A stretch of DNA of 8,021 nucleotides from Thermoleophilia bacterium (GTDB lineage Bacteria > Actinomycetota > Thermoleophilia > Gaiellales > SKUG01), in NCBI GenBank assembly GCA_020438525.1, contig JAGQUL010000254.1:1-8021 (forward strand). The letters are read 5' to 3'. Of the stretch, positions 6,746 through 8,021 are shown piece by piece. Below the pieces are notes generated by a model. That model made no database searches. It saw only the letters and a program-made list of their open reading frames with translations, and was not told where the DNA came from. The first letter of the stretch is position 1. Every line of letters begins with the position of its first letter. The position numbers and the translations under genes were made by a program.

Positions 6746-6777
6746 GACGGATCGGCCGGAATCAATTCCGATCCGTC
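6746..6777 (+). terminator. Hairpin after the membrane protein gene
   Basis: GACGGATCGG (6746-6755) is fully complementary to CCGATCCGTC (6768-6777), giving a 10-bp stem with a 12-base loop. An alternative fold pairs CGGAAT (6757-6762) with ATTCCG (6765-6770) under a 7-bp outer stem with a 4-base bulge. It starts 21 bases after the stop codon. No T-run follows, but the position suits a terminator of the two-component/membrane-protein unit. Confidence 0.6.
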
Positions 6778-6867
6778 GAGAAACCGTCGAACATCCACCA
6801 TGTGTGAAACTTGTGCCGGATGGGGGAAGGACGACCGCGGCCCGGCGAGTAGGAGAGCCTCGACGGG

Positions 6868-6889
6868 TATTTGACGTCCCAGTCAATTA
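6868..6889 (+). promoter_or_regulatory. Inverted repeat, probable repressor operator upstream of the thiolase
   Basis: TATTTGAC (6868-6875) and GTCAATTA (6882-6889) form an imperfect dyad matching at 7 of 8 positions per arm, with a 6-base spacer GTCCCA; the core is TTGAC-N6-GTCAA. It is AT-rich within GC-rich DNA, sits 47 bases before the thiolase start, and has the size of a dimeric TetR-type site, a class that often controls fatty-acid degradation genes. A -10-like element (TATTTG or TATGTC) overlaps or adjoins it, so binding would block transcription. The cognate regulator is not in the window. Confidence 0.42.
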
Positions 6890-6936
6890 GTATGTCTGCG
6901 ACGCACGTCATCCACCGACGGAGAGGGAGATCCGCG

Positions 6937-8021
<1,085 letters not shown>

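Noticed and set aside
6800..6874. 24-codon frame starting MCETCAGWGK upstream of the thiolase
   Set aside because: The CXXC start is tempting as a cysteine-responsive leader peptide, but there is no ribosome binding site, no pairing element linking it to the thiolase start, and the candidate promoter region overlaps its end.

Overview
High-GC bacterial DNA, with all six supported protein-coding genes on the + strand. The layout is dense: gaps are 76 to 211 bases, no RNA gene, mobile element or CRISPR array is visible, and no gene-free stretch exceeds 300 bases.

Region 1 (about 1-3123) carries three genes. The first is a YgfZ/CAF17-type folate-binding iron-sulphur protein (90-1154). The second is a small secreted protein with a single CXXCH haem-attachment motif (1332-1799), followed by a strong hairpin. 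The third is an acyl-CoA dehydrogenase (1978-3123), preceded by a candidate promoter. Leucine is mostly CTC and lysine use is normal. The protein types and codon style resemble high-GC Myxococcota, but this is an impression and not a database result.

Region 2 (about 3124-6725) opens with a 12-bp perfect hairpin. It then holds an OmpR-family response regulator (3201-3908), its histidine kinase overlapping by 4 bases (3905-5215), and a five-helix membrane protein with a large six-cysteine outer domain (5295-6725). Style changes here: only four lysines occur in about 1147 residues, the kinase has none, and leucine is mixed CTG/CTC. This looks more like a very high-GC actinobacterium (Thermoleophilia-like, inferred). 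Four degenerate 11-bp direct repeats at 5205-5248 sit between the kinase and the membrane-protein gene. They have the spacing expected of a binding array for an OmpR/PhoB-type regulator, which suggests that the two-component system controls the membrane protein.

Region 3 (6726-8021) starts with a hairpin, continues with an AT-rich inverted repeat that could be a repressor operator (6868-6889), and ends in a thiolase cut off by the window edge (6937 onward). The dehydrogenase and the thiolase are both beta-oxidation enzymes but lie about 3.8 kb apart, separated by the signalling genes.

The most interesting items are the two-component system / repeat array / six-cysteine membrane protein unit, and the sharp change in composition near 3124-3200. 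That change could be a real transfer boundary or an assembly chimera.
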